Positions 1 to 10,589 of a DNA stretch of 64,000 nucleotides are shown one piece after another. The stretch is from the NCBI GenBank assembly GCA_946122785.1, contig CAMGYJ010000005.1:61826200-61890199 (forward strand). Reading direction: 5' to 3'. Position numbers and translations under genes: made by a program. Positions within the stretch are counted from its first letter, which is position 1, and every line of letters starts with the position of its first letter. The stretch is from Linum tenue. Lineage: Eukaryota > Streptophyta > Magnoliopsida > Malpighiales > Linaceae. Under the pieces are notes generated by a model. That model did not search any database. It was not told the origin of the DNA and was given only the letters and a program-made list of their open reading frames with translations.

Positions 1-934
1 CGAATTGAATAAAATATTTTTAGAGACCAAACATAGAAATTTGTGTACACTTGGTGATCAAACTTGCAATTTATCCTAAATTTAAATATTGTGATTTGGA
101 CCAATGGATACAGGCAGCAGAACCTGTGGCATGAACAGTTCAACAGTTTAAGAGCCAACTAACTATCGCGTTGCTTCTGATCTTCCGTACACATCTCTAA
201 TCTCTCATTAACTTGTATGAAACTTCTAAACTAAACATCATTTAACATATTGGTATTTGGTTTCTAATCGTATAGCCAATCCGATAGAAACAAAAATTAA
301 AAAAATAAAGACGCGCGCTCTTTTTTTCGTATTGCCGAGGGCAAATATGAAATAACCCACTAGTGGACAAGAGAAAGAACCTGATCGAAGCAGCAAACTG
401 TTCCAACACTTTGACTGCACATTAAGAAGGCAAAATAACTCCTCACCATCTTACCCTATTGAATCGTAATCAATTTTATCGGAGAAAATCCAACTAATAA
501 TTATTTTTTGGTGGTGCCATTTTTGTATTTTAAATATTTACAGTGAATCCACTCGAATATGTCTTATAACTATGTGCTATACTCATTCACTTTAACACGT
601 CGTTCATTCATATCTCTAAAATATTATAATTATCTCTTAGATCTCAAATCATGTTCATTTCCTCTCAATTTTACAAATAATATGACAAAGAAACTTCATT
701 TTACATTGACATTCGAAGAAAATCTTTAGATTATATGAAAAACCTCATACATTATTGTTTGAGGATGTTGAGGGTGGGTTTTCCCCAAACCACATGCTAG
801 TTGATTTTGATATGAACATATTATATCTCCGCACATATTTGGTTACTACGATTTTTAAATCGTGGTTCAGAGATGATATATATGAAAACCGGCCCAACCT
901 GTACTTGTTGCCGTCCCTAGAGTAGAGTAACATC
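1..934. other. AT-rich intergenic sequence, no gene seen
   Basis: Only short ORFs of about 60 codons with no recognisable motif occur here. A phrase near 770-790 and runs of A/T suggest old repeat debris, but I cannot assign it. Confidence 0.5.
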
Positions 935-1023
935 TAGGATGACGATTTTACCCAGACTCGTGGATATTTTCTTATCCAACCAAAATAAAAGGTAAATGGA
1001 TACAGTTTGATGAGTGTATACTC

Positions 1024-2409
1024 GGGTTAATTGCATGGTTGGTCACTGAAATTACAAAAAAAAAACGTTCAAGTTTGGTCACTCGAAATATTTAAATCCA
1101 TTGGTGGTACTTCAATTTACTAAAACTCTTCATGTTTGGTCACTCTTCATCCAACTCCGTTAACTTTGACTGATATAGCAGTCAACTCTCAAAGTTGACC
1201 GTTAACTTAGTGACGTGGCAATTAAGAAATTATAAATAAAATAAAATTTAATCTATTTTAATGTCCAACTCATTTTTAGCATAAAATAAATAAAATACAA
1301 AAATATTATAATTATTAATTACCAACCCAACAAACTGAGGCTCGGCATCTCGAGTGGATGGTGATGATGGAGCATCGTTCGTGGTGGCCTTCGCTTCATT
1401 CGTTCGGTCCGGAGTCTTTGGCTTGCCACAAGGTTGTCAACCCGCGGGTTGACCCACGGGTCGACCCACTTTGACCCTGACCCGGTGAGAAAATCGGGAC
1501 GCACGCACCCGCCGGGCTAACCGCTACAAGGTACCGGGTTGGAGGTCAAATTGTGTCATTTTTTTTCTTTGGTTTGCGAAATGCGCCTATTTTCCGATTT
1601 TTCTTTTCGCCTAGCTCAATTTTTGGAATGCTAAGTTGAACCTTTTTATGTTATATAAGTGTGTGTGAATTTTCACTATATGTTGGATCTATATACAATA
1701 TGTTATTTTGGTGTAATATTATATGTTATAACTCATATGTTAGATAAGATTTGATATAATTTATGAGGATAAGTACAATATAATGACTTTTTCTATATTT
1801 CCGGGCCAAACCGGACTAAAACGGTTGACCCATTAACCCTTGACCCACTAGCTCGACCGGATCCGGATCAACCCGCGGGTTGACAACCTTGCTTGCCATC
1901 AAACTTCCACTTCACTCCTCAACTATACTCACGGCACTAGCGACGATGATGACCTGATCGATGCTGGGCGAGAGTTGCCCGATAATGGCGGCGGCCATGG
2001 CGACGTCGTGGACAATAGAGCTTTGCTGCAGCATAAAATAAAAAATAACTAACTCGACATAAAACGAGGGCACCTTCTTCTTTCGAGCGGCGGAGGATCA
2101 GGAACCTGAGCGGGGTCAAGGCTAATTTATTTATCTTAATCGCTAATTTATTTATTTTAAGGTGAGTTGGACATTAAAATAGATTAAATTTTATTTTATT
2201 TATTATTTTTTTAAATTGCCACGTCACTAAGTTAACGGTCAAGTTTGAGAGTTGACTGCCACCTTAGCCAAAGTTAACGGAGTTGGACGGAGAGTGACCA
2301 AACGTGAACGGTTTTAGTAAGCTGAAGTACCACCAATGGATTTAAATATTTCAAGTGACCAAACTTGAACGTTTTTTGTAATCTCAGTGACCAACCATGT
2401 AATTAACAC
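1024..2409. mobile_element. Non-autonomous Mutator-like element (MULE) with long TIRs
   Basis: The outer ~210 bp (1024-1240 and 2190-2409) are long inverted repeats starting GGGTTAATTGCATGG and GTGTTAATTACATGG. The element is flanked by a perfect 10-bp direct repeat GTGTATACTC at 1014-1023 and 2410-2419, near the 9-11 bp typical of Mutator-like elements. Subterminal sequence contains GTTAAC and TGACGTGGCA blocks also seen in the other MULE-type elements here. The GC-richer interior (1330-1430 and 1900-2110) may be captured genomic sequence, but I recognise no gene. A hAT-like MITE lies inside it. Confidence 0.88.
1429..1890. mobile_element. hAT-like MITE nested in the MULE
   Basis: The left end is AAGGTTGTCAACCCGCGGG and the right end is its exact reverse complement. 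The termini are themselves partly palindromic around CCCGCGGG. A perfect 8-bp direct repeat GCTTGCCA flanks the element (1421-1428, 1891-1898). There is no coding capacity. Eight-base duplications are characteristic of hAT elements. Insertion into the MULE dates it as the younger of the two. Confidence 0.85.
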
Positions 2410-2699
2410 GTGTATACTCATACTCATTTACTTGGGTTGGGTAGGGTTTGTAATTCATGGATATAGTTCATACCCAAACACATGCAAATTACATTATGGT
2501 ACCTAAACTTAATATTTAGATTCATATATGTCCAAAAAATATCCATGGAAATTACATTTTTAGTACCTGAAGATTTTATGTTTTACATTTTGATACCTAA
2601 ACCTTTAAATATACAAATAGGTCCAATTTTGTATGTGTAGTTAAAACAACCTCAAGTAAATGGGCATTTATATCAAACGCATGCCCATTTAGAGTATTT

Positions 2700-3650
2700 T
2701 TTTATTATTTCCGAGTGATATCAAGAGGGTACAAGAGTTATACAAACAAAACTACCTAGGAACCCCTACAAGTGACACCCTAATGAAGCCACCCCAATAT
2801 AGCTGAAAGACTAACTCTACGAGAGACAAAAGCAGTGCTTTAGGCGCTACGCTATGGGAAGCACTATAGGCGGCTCTAGGAACCTCCCTAAACTATATAC
2901 AAACTGACAAAGAGTCTACGATCTGACGACACTCCCAGAGCACCAGACCTCCAAATGAATCTTCTAGGAAATCATGACGGTTAGCTAGGAACTCTGCCAG
3001 GTAGGAGTAAACTACTCCGTGGTGACGCATATCGGCTGCCGGCACCACCTGCCCGTCAGACCCACTGATAGCAAGACCAAACGAGCACCCCGAGTCACGA
3101 ACATCTGCATCGAATTTTATCTTCAACTAGTCGTCTGATGGAGGCTCCCAAGTGGCTGGAGGAGGAATTGGAAGGAGAGATCTAGGGAGAAGGGGCGGAG
3201 GAGGGGTGAATATTGGAGACTTCGCGGACCTGGTTGTAGAATTGTCTGATGAGGGACGGACATGAGGTTGGTAGAATTCAAAAACCACTTTATTTCTAAA
3301 CTTCCAGATTCTCCAAAGTAACTAGGCGCATTGGAGAGTGTGGAATGGGGAGATCTCAGAGATCATGACATGTCGTCACCATAGACTAAACTTGACAGTC
3401 GGGGCGGAATCAATGAAGTCGCTCAATCCCACTAAGGTCCACAACGTGGTGGCTAGGGGGCATATGAAGAATATAAGTGTTCAATGCTCTCTCGATTGTC
3501 GCCAGCACATGATACATCGATTGAGGCAATTAACTCCACGGGTTTGTACGGCTACCACTATTGTAAGAATAACCTTGAGGCATTGCCCTATGAAGAATGA
3601 CCTTGAGTAATTAAGTTCACGAGAAGTTGAACTCCCCTACATCAAATTGT
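2700..3650 (-). pseudogene. 5'-truncated LINE relic with RNase H part
   Basis: On the minus strand around 3260-3320 a frame reads LLWRIWKFRNKVVFEF, matching the conserved segment between the zf-RVT and RNase H regions of plant LINE ORF2 (compare WRIWKSRNWVVFEG in the intact LINE at 7203-10502). Downstream, 2893-3126 encodes KIKFDADVRDSGCSFGL followed by a GQVV block, the first strand of a LINE-type RNase H. Stops and frame breaks separate the pieces. The T-rich stretch near 2697-2710 is the likely 3' tail. It is a dead relic inside the older inverted-repeat element. Confidence 0.7.
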
Positions 3651-5033
3651 AACATCCAAAATTCAAAACCCAAAAATTCAATTATCTTTAACTAATATGG
3701 CGGTTACCAACGAGGCTTCAAAAAAAGCCCAAATTTAAAATGGAAAACTTGATTGTTCATCAGTACTTGGAGATAATTAAACATGTGCAGTCGTGCTATT
3801 AATATATTAATTAACACCACACCGAACGTATGAGCCATTAAATGCATCTGGTAACCGCCAAAAAGCCAATGAAGATTACCAGAAGCTTGCTCCAATCACC
3901 ACCAACATCTTCACGGCGACCACCCTGGTTGAACACTGACAGCCAGCACATGGAGTTCCATAGTGATAAACTTGTTCTCTCTCCGCTTTTGGGATTACTT
4001 CCAGAATCTCATGCCTAAAGTACTCTTCACAATTAGAAGGTTAATTTCATAAGAGAGTTGTGGTCGAGGAGAGGAGTTTGCGCCACAAATACTTTCTATC
4101 CCATAATTTGAGATAGAAACCAACCATTAAATATTATAAAGGGTCATAAAAAATCGCTTTAGTAACTCATTAATCACTTATAATTGATCATTATAGACCC
4201 AATAACATCAAATAACATAACTGATGTATTAAAACTCAAATAGGGCGAAACGGAACAATGGGGCCATTAATTGGTCCGTTACTTCTCGCCAGAGGAAGAT
4301 TGATTGCAGGGACCGCTAGACCAACAGTCGCCGGAGGCATGTGTTTCCAGTCGGTGGAGGAGCTGCTCAGCTGGCCGTCGCGGATCATTAAACCACGAGT
4401 TCATTCACAATTCAAGAAATTGCGAATTCAGCTACTGATCATCATCATCGCTACGCTATTGAGAATTTAGAAATTGCAAACTCGGCTACTGATTATCATC
4501 ATAGCTACAATATTGAGAATCAAGAAATTGCGAAAATCAGCTACTGATCATCACTACGCTACTCAGAATTCATATCTGCATTTCCGGATCTATACTCAAT
4601 TCAAGAACGGTTTTTTTTTTTTTTTGACAAAAATTCAAGAACGGTTTCAAAGAAACGAACCTGCACAGATCGACTCCAGAGAGGAATGCGCGCCGGCAGA
4701 GCTTGCATTCGCGCGACGCCTGGAGCAGAGAGTAGGGAGAGACGCCATCCTAGACTCCTAGTTCACTTCAACGGGAATCCAAACAGCAGCGGCTACTTCA
4801 CCAGTTGATAATAGCATTTGCTGCCGCCGGTGATGAACGACTCCAAAACGACGCTGCAGCACTTAGCGGAGACTCGGTGGCGGCGGACTCTGTTCGATGG
4901 TGCGTAAACTCAGACTTGTTTGTGTATTATTAGTTATGTACCAAAACAATCAAAAAATCATGCCATTTAGAGTATGTAAGCGATACTCAATACCCTAGAC
5001 AAACCCATTTACAAAACCCAAATCTATATAGCT
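3651..5033. other. Non-genic stretch with GC-rich segment of unknown origin
   Basis: From 4258 a GC-rich segment carries short ORFs (70 and 95 codons), and 4831-4905 reads as a short open frame beginning MNDSKTTLQHLAETRWRR and stopping soon after, near a possible GT donor. These may be captured exon fragments inside the older element, but I recognise no protein. A small 160-bp inverted repeat (GGCGGTTACCA at 3697, TGGTAACCGCC at about 3850) is also present. Confidence 0.35.
4411..4575. repeat. Three-unit tandem repeat, about 60 bp per unit
   Basis: The phrase 'agaaattgc' followed by 'gctactgatcatcat' and 'gctacgctattgaga' occurs three times with substitutions. It gives rise to repeated peptides in the overlapping short ORFs. 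No function is evident. Confidence 0.7.
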
Positions 5034-5527
5034 TAGTTTGGCCCTGCTGTAGTTTTTACAGAAGCTGCTTCTGACTAGAGCTTTTAGATAAGTACTTTTC
5101 AAAAAAAGCAATTGAGTGTTTGGCTGTAAAACTATTAGAAGTGTTTTTTTTAATATGAGAGGTTGTGTAAAATGACTATAAAGAATTTATAATATAAAAT
5201 ATGAATAAAAATTCTAAACAATAAAAAAGTAGTCAAAATAGATCTTGTTAGATTTTTTTATATTAAATAATATGATTTTATATTTTATTTTATTTTTAAA
5301 ATGATATGAATGAAGGAAAGTTATATTTTCTGAAATAAAATTAAAATATGGTAAGGATAATTTTGTACTTTCAAAACAGCTTTTCGCAGAAGCTCCAATT
5401 TGGAGCTTCTGCTTTTATGTTATACAAAAGTGTTTTTCGGCTTTTCAAAAATCGAGCTTTTATTAGTGTTTGCCCCTGCTTCAGCTTTTAAAGCCGAAAA
5501 ACACTTCTAAAAGTCGGGTCAAACATA
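5034..5527. mobile_element. MITE family A, copy 1
   Basis: The ends are TAGTTTGGCCCTGCTG and the inverted AGTCGGGTCAAACATA. The interior is AT-rich ('aatatgagaggttgtgt', 'aatatgaataaaaattcta') and closely matches a second copy at 31677-32159. No coding capacity. The superfamily is uncertain because no clear target duplication is visible. Confidence 0.75.
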
Positions 5528-5982
5528 GGGATAGACTTCAACTATATCCCTATTACCAAAACCTTCAGTTTGTTCCTGGTCTTCTGTTCATCACAACTAG
5601 AATGAATGGTAGTGAATAGTGATGGATAGCCACTAAAACTGGAGCTATTGGTAAAATTGAAAAATTTTAGGTATCAAAATGTAAGACACAATTTTTAGGT
5701 ATTGAAACATAATTCTAATGTTTTGCGGACTTATATATATGCAAAAAAAAATTAAAGTACTAAATATAAAGATATATTAAGTTTAAGTACCAAACTATAA
5801 TTTGCATATGGGTATGGGTTAAAACCCAAATCAATGGATTAAAACCTAACCCAACCAAATAAATGGGAATGTGTATAAACTCATCAAACTCTATCATTTT
5901 ACCTTATATTTTGGGATCATACCCAACCCAGTTGAGTTGGATAAGAAAATAGACATGGATTTGGGCAAAATTGTCATCCCTA

Positions 5983-6708
5983 ATGGATGGTACTGATCAA
6001 GTTTGTGGTGGGTTTTTCTAAATCATTCTCATTCTATTTTTAGAAACTCATATTCATGCGAGGAGGATTTGTGATCCCAACCCAATACCTCATGGTTTTC
6101 GGGTGCATGACCGTGAGTAACACCTAACCCGTGTTATCCAATATTACATTATTACTATACCAAGAATTCAACATGTAGATATTCAGTTATAACACTAAAC
6201 AGAATCATGAACTCAACAAAGTTATAATTATTCTTAATATGAATTCAAACCATCCAATCCTAAAACATCCATATCCATACGAAATTGTCTATATCATTCA
6301 TCTCTGAGTCAGATATATGTACTAAGCAATAAATAACTTGCATAATCTTGTTCATAAGAGGGAAAGAAGTGACAAAATGAAGAGGTGAATAGAGGGAAAG
6401 AAATGAATTTCGTTTGAGTGACCACTCAATCATATTTCAGCTATTTATCTTTTCAATTACACTTTCTATCATTCAGAGATTAAAATATGATTCCTATACT
6501 CTTGGCAAGAGATATGGGCTTTAGAGGGGAACATAAAAAAACCATACCCGCCCTATCTCACCAAACCTTTTGCGGTATTATCCATACCCTCCTAATAACT
6601 AGTCAATATAGTAACTCTCACATTGACTGAGTCTGAGGCGGTTAGTACCCATTTATGAGGATTAGAGTAGCATCCTAATCACACAAAGCACAAAAAGTTT
6701 CCCATAGG
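5983..6708. other. Intergenic sequence, nothing recognised
   Basis: AT-rich sequence without a plausible ORF or clear repeat boundary. Confidence 0.5.
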
Positions 6709-7145
6709 TAGGGGTGGGCAAATTGTTCGGTAAACCCGAACCGAAACCGAATTAAATCGAATCGAAATCGAAATAATGCTATTTGGTTTGTAATTCGGAA
6801 GGAAAATATGGATATTTCGGAAATCAGGGTTCTTTCAACCGAACCGAATTTCCGAATTTCCGGCCAAAAAACCAAAATACTATAATTGCAACCTCCAAAT
6901 GGTGGATTTTTATGTTTGTAGTTATTTTTAGAGATAAATATTTGAAATATTTTATGATTTAAGTGTTGAAAAGTTTGATTTTATCATTGATGATGCATAT
7001 AATTGCATATTTATTGTTTATATTAGGGGTGAAAAATAATTTAAAAGTGAGAAGATACAAGTAGCCTCACAAATTCGTTTGTGTGAAAACCGAACCGAAT
7101 TATAATTCGGTTCAAACCGACCGAACGAAATTTTAATTCGGTTCA

Positions 7146-10100
7146 ATTTTTTTTTTTTTTTTTGACAAAAGATAATCTTATATTGATTCCAAGAAAAGAT
7201 AATTACATCATGGATAACAGCCAGGCCTGAAAATTAAAAGTACGACTCATAGTTGGGTACAAAGAGAGGGCTTTCCTAGCCACCAAATGGGCTACCCTAT
7301 TGTTACTCCGACCTACGAAACGAACACTGAACCCAGGGTTACTATCAAAAAGATTTACCACTTCCTCCAATACAGCACCCATCCTACTATCTCTTGAATC
7401 CCTATGCCTGATTTTGTCAATGACCACTTTGGCATCCCCTTCAAACCTAACAGAGGCGAAACCTTGACCCAAACACCAGAGAATAGCCTCACGCAGAACC
7501 ATCAGCTCCACTACCGCGGGATCATCTATGACAGGGAAATAAGCCCCACTGGCCCTTAAGACGACTCTAGAAGGGGTCAGAAGAACCATGCCTCCGGCCG
7601 AGTGCGATCCCCGCCTCGTGGCACCATCCCATCCACAGATAACCTCAAAAGACCCCACCAATGAAGACTCATGGACCCCTAATATCGGGTTCCGGGGACC
7701 GTCCTCCATTGGCAGGCGCGCCCATTCCTCAATCTGCTGCGTATACTGCCTCATGAGCGCCGGAAGACCAAACTGTTTGCCTTCAAACACCACCCAATTA
7801 CGGGACTTCCAGATCCGCCAGAGAACCGCAACAATTGCTATCCACATCGAAGGCTGATGCACTAAAGCCAGCAGCTTCTTAAGGAATAGAGGAAAGGTGT
7901 GCCGTGGCAAACCCTCCCCAAGGTGTTCCAAACCAGCCGCCCCCCATAGGGCACGCGCAACCGGGCAATCTAAGAATAAATGCTCCAAGGTTTCAGGACC
8001 TCCCCAACAGACCGGACACCTAGACAGGACTGGTATACGACGACTAATGAGAGCCTCAGTGGTAGGCAAGATCCGACTGAAAACCTGCCAAACAAACACC
8101 TTTAACTTAGGTGGGATGTTGGCCTCCCACAGCCGAATCCAACTGGTCCTATCCATCCAATCCACCGTCGCCTTCCAACGGCCCCTTCTTTTCTCCAAAG
8201 AAACTGCCAGATGGTAAGCCGATTTGACCGAGAACTCCCCATCCGCTGTATCATGCCAAATGAGCTTATCTTCCACATTTTCCCGCGGGAGAGGGATGGC
8301 TTGAATGATACGGCATGTCACAGGATCAAACCACTGACTAAGCTTTTGGCTACACCAACGCCCCTCCCCTTGACAAATTAGCTCCGCCACCAGTGGGTCC
8401 CCCCCATTTGGCAAAACCTGAGGATTATACCGTAAGGGCTCAAACTGAAATTCCGGGATCCAAGTAGAATGGAGCATAGATACCGAGCGCCCATTTCCGA
8501 CTTGCCATCGTATACCCATCTCTAAAAGCTGGCGTCCAAACAGGATACTTTGCCAACCCCATGATGGCCTAGATCGAGCTTTGGCAGTGAGAAAATGTCC
8601 ATTAGGGAAATATTTACCCCGATAGACTTGGGCCAGCAGGGAATTAGGTTCACTGAGGATACGCCACCCAATTTTAGTCAAGAGCGCCTGATTAAAATGC
8701 TCAAAACGGCGAAACCTCATCCCCCCATCATGCTTACTTCTACACATATCCCGCCATGACATCCACCGCACCTTCGGATGCCCATCATTCTCACCCCACC
8801 AAAACCGGGCAACATGCCTATCTAAAAGGCGACACAAGGACAAAGGGAGTTTAAAACACGACATCACATGCAATGGCAAAGCCATAGCAATAGACTTGAT
8901 GAGGGTTTCTTTGGCTGCCCAAGAAAGCGTCCTCTGTTTCCATCCCTGCAGTCGTTCCAACAATTTGGTTTCCAGATAACGAAAAGTCTCCATTTTAGAT
9001 CTAGCAATCAACGATGGGAGACCAAGGTACTTATCATGGACTCCGACGGCCCCCACCCCCAGAACTGCCGCCAAGAAATCTTGATCTTGTTGCACAATAT
9101 TCAGACTGAAACAAACCGCCGATTTGGCAAGATTCACTCTCTGGCCACTTAATTCCTCATATTCATTGAGGACCTCAATAAGGTTCTCGCACTCCTGAAG
9201 AGTGCCTCTCAAGAATAAATAGGAATCATCGGCAAAGAATAGATGTGACAGTCTGGGGGCCCGTGGAGCCACTTTAATCCCGGCCAGTCTCTTATATGAA
9301 ATCGCCTTCCGGAGCAGCGCTGCGAACCCCTCAGTACATAGCACAAAAAGGAGATGAGATAAAGGATCTCCCTGACGCAATCCTCTGGAAGAAAAGAAAT
9401 AACCAGACGGAGTGCCATTCATCATAACCGAAAACGATGCAGAACTGAGGCATTCCTTGATCCATCCTACCCAAATAGGGCTAAAACCCAATTTTTCCAA
9501 AACCGCAAGAAGAAAAGGCCATTCGACTCTATCATAGGCCTTTTCCATGTCAACCTTTAGGGCCATGAACCCTTTCTTCCCCCGAGTTTTGGTTTTCAAA
9601 TAGTGCATGAGCTCATGCCCCAGTAGGATATTATCTACTATTTGACGCTCCTTAATGAAACCATTCTGACCTTCCGAGACCACATGGGGGAGGACAATGG
9701 CCAACCGCTGTGCCAAAATCTTGGTTATGATCTTGTAAACAAATTGGCATAAGCTGATAGGGCGCAATTGCCGCATTGTCTCCACATTATCCACTTTAGG
9801 GATTAACGTGAGCCATGTGTGATTAAAACTGCGGAGCAGCTTTCCCGAAGTAAAAAAAGAGCAGACTGCATCAATTACCGAGGGCCCCACAATGTCCCAG
9901 AAGGCCCTGAAGAATTTGCCAGTAAAGCCATCTGACCCAGGGGCCATTTTGGAGCCCATAGTAAATACAGTTTTGCGCACTTCTTCAGGGAGCACGGCAG
10001 CCGTTAAAGCCTCATTCATTGCTAGGGTGACACTCTGGGCAATGGGTAGGTCATGCAGCCGACTATGCATGTCTGGGATCTGGTTTTCAGAAGTGAAAAG

Positions 10101-10502
10101 GTCACTACAGAAATTAGTAGCAATATCCGCTTTACCTTTCTCTTCCGTGATCCACTCGCCATTATCAGCCCGAAGCCCACTCACAAAGTTTCTCTTCCGG
10201 CGGGTCCTCGTCACCGTATGGAAATACGAGGAGTTTTTGTCCCCCCTTTTTAGCCAACGGACCCTAGACTTTTGTTGCCAGTATGCCTCCTCCGCCTCCC
10301 ATTGCCTATTCAACTCAGTCTCAAGGCCACGGACCTCATCCCAATTAATGGGATGATCTTGCTTGATTTTATCAATTTCTGCCTGCAGAGTCCTTATGTT
10401 ACGCAAAGAATTTGTCGTTCCTGCTCTACTCCAGTCATACAGCAAGTGACGAAGTTCAAATTCGGTTTGAGGTCTGGGAGAATTCGGAGACCCGGTATTC
10501 AT
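7146..10502 (-). mobile_element. 5'-truncated L1-type LINE insertion
   Basis: A poly(T) run at about 7146-7163 is the poly(A) tail of a minus-strand LINE. The insertion ends at 10502, just at the start of its long ORF. The endonuclease domain and ORF1 are absent, as expected from incomplete target-primed reverse transcription. Similar host phrases (TTCGGTTC) lie on both sides, but the host is low complexity so the duplication cannot be fixed. Confidence 0.85.
7203..10502 (-). CDS. LINE ORF2 fragment: reverse transcriptase, zf-RVT, RNase H (1099 aa)
   Basis: This uninterrupted ORF encodes the C-terminal part of a plant L1-type ORF2 polyprotein. RT blocks are visible in order: LRPISLCQFVYKIITKIL, then KVDMEKAYDRVEW, then SRGLRQGDPLS, and the catalytic FADD near residue 424. 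A zf-RVT domain follows around residues 780-850 (CPVCWGGPETLEHLFLDC). A C-terminal RNase H starts near residue 955, with D in CGWDGATRRG, E in VELMVLREA and D in FEGDAKVVID. The N-terminal endonuclease is missing. The first ATG may be fortuitous, since the insertion begins there. The lack of stops over 3.3 kb indicates recent insertion. It cannot mobilise itself without an endonuclease. Confidence 0.93.
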   Translation of the reverse strand: MNTGSPNSPRPQTEFELRHLLYDWSRAGTTNSLRNIRTLQAEIDKIKQDHPINWDEVRGLETELNRQWEAEEAYWQQKSRVRWLKRGDKNSSYFHTVTRTRRKRNFVSGLRADNGEWITEEKGKADIATNFCSDLFTSENQIPDMHSRLHDLPIAQSVTLAMNEALTAAVLPEEVRKTVFTMGSKMAPGSDGFTGKFFRAFWDIVGPSVIDAVCSFFTSGKLLRSFNHTWLTLIPKVDNVETMRQLRPISLCQFVYKIITKILAQRLAIVLPHVVSEGQNGFIKERQIVDNILLGHELMHYLKTKTRGKKGFMALKVDMEKAYDRVEWPFLLAVLEKLGFSPIWVGWIKECLSSASFSVMMNGTPSGYFFSSRGLRQGDPLSHLLFVLCTEGFAALLRKAISYKRLAGIKVAPRAPRLSHLFFADDSYLFLRGTLQECENLIEVLNEYEELSGQRVNLAKSAVCFSLNIVQQDQDFLAAVLGVGAVGVHDKYLGLPSLIARSKMETFRYLETKLLERLQGWKQRTLSWAAKETLIKSIAMALPLHVMSCFKLPLSLCRLLDRHVARFWWGENDGHPKVRWMSWRDMCRSKHDGGMRFRRFEHFNQALLTKIGWRILSEPNSLLAQVYRGKYFPNGHFLTAKARSRPSWGWQSILFGRQLLEMGIRWQVGNGRSVSMLHSTWIPEFQFEPLRYNPQVLPNGGDPLVAELICQGEGRWCSQKLSQWFDPVTCRIIQAIPLPRENVEDKLIWHDTADGEFSVKSAYHLAVSLEKRRGRWKATVDWMDRTSWIRLWEANIPPKLKVFVWQVFSRILPTTEALISRRIPVLSRCPVCWGGPETLEHLFLDCPVARALWGAAGLEHLGEGLPRHTFPLFLKKLLALVHQPSMWIAIVAVLWRIWKSRNWVVFEGKQFGLPALMRQYTQQIEEWARLPMEDGPRNPILGVHESSLVGSFEVICGWDGATRRGSHSAGGMVLLTPSRVVLRASGAYFPVIDDPAVVELMVLREAILWCLGQGFASVRFEGDAKVVIDKIRHRDSRDSRMGAVLEEVVNLFDSNPGFSVRFVGRSNNRVAHLVARKALSLYPTMSRTFNFQAWLLSMM

Positions 10503-10589
10503 AATTTCGGTTCGTTCGAAACCGAACCGACCGAATGCCCACCCCTACCCATACGTAAGATCTCATGTGCAATATCTACCAATGGTAAA

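Larger units (their letters stand above)
935..5982. mobile_element. Old inverted-repeat element, heavily nested
   Basis: The left arm (935-1013 continuing at 2420-2640, interrupted by a younger insertion) is an imperfect inverted copy of 5640-5982. The outer ends read TAGGATGACGATTTTACCC on the left and, reverse-complemented, TAGGGATGACAATTTTGCCC on the right, which resembles hAT-type ends. Shared inner phrases include 'tacattttgatacctaaa' and 'gcaaattay'. No matching 8-bp target duplication is visible, so the ends may be eroded. The interior holds a LINE relic (2700-3650), a GC-rich segment (4258-4910) and a MITE (5034-5527). No transposase was found, so this is a non-autonomous or gutted element. 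Confidence 0.5.
6709..10547. mobile_element. hAT-like non-autonomous element split by a LINE
   Basis: The ends TAGGGGTGGGCA (6709) and TGCCCACCCCTA (ending 10547) are perfect inverses. Flanking 8-bp repeats are CCCATAGG (6701-6708) and CCCATACG (10548-10555), 7 of 8 identical. Outside the LINE, the element is about 0.5 kb of 'aaccgaaccga'-type low-complexity sequence typical of plant hAT-like MITEs. Confidence 0.8.
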
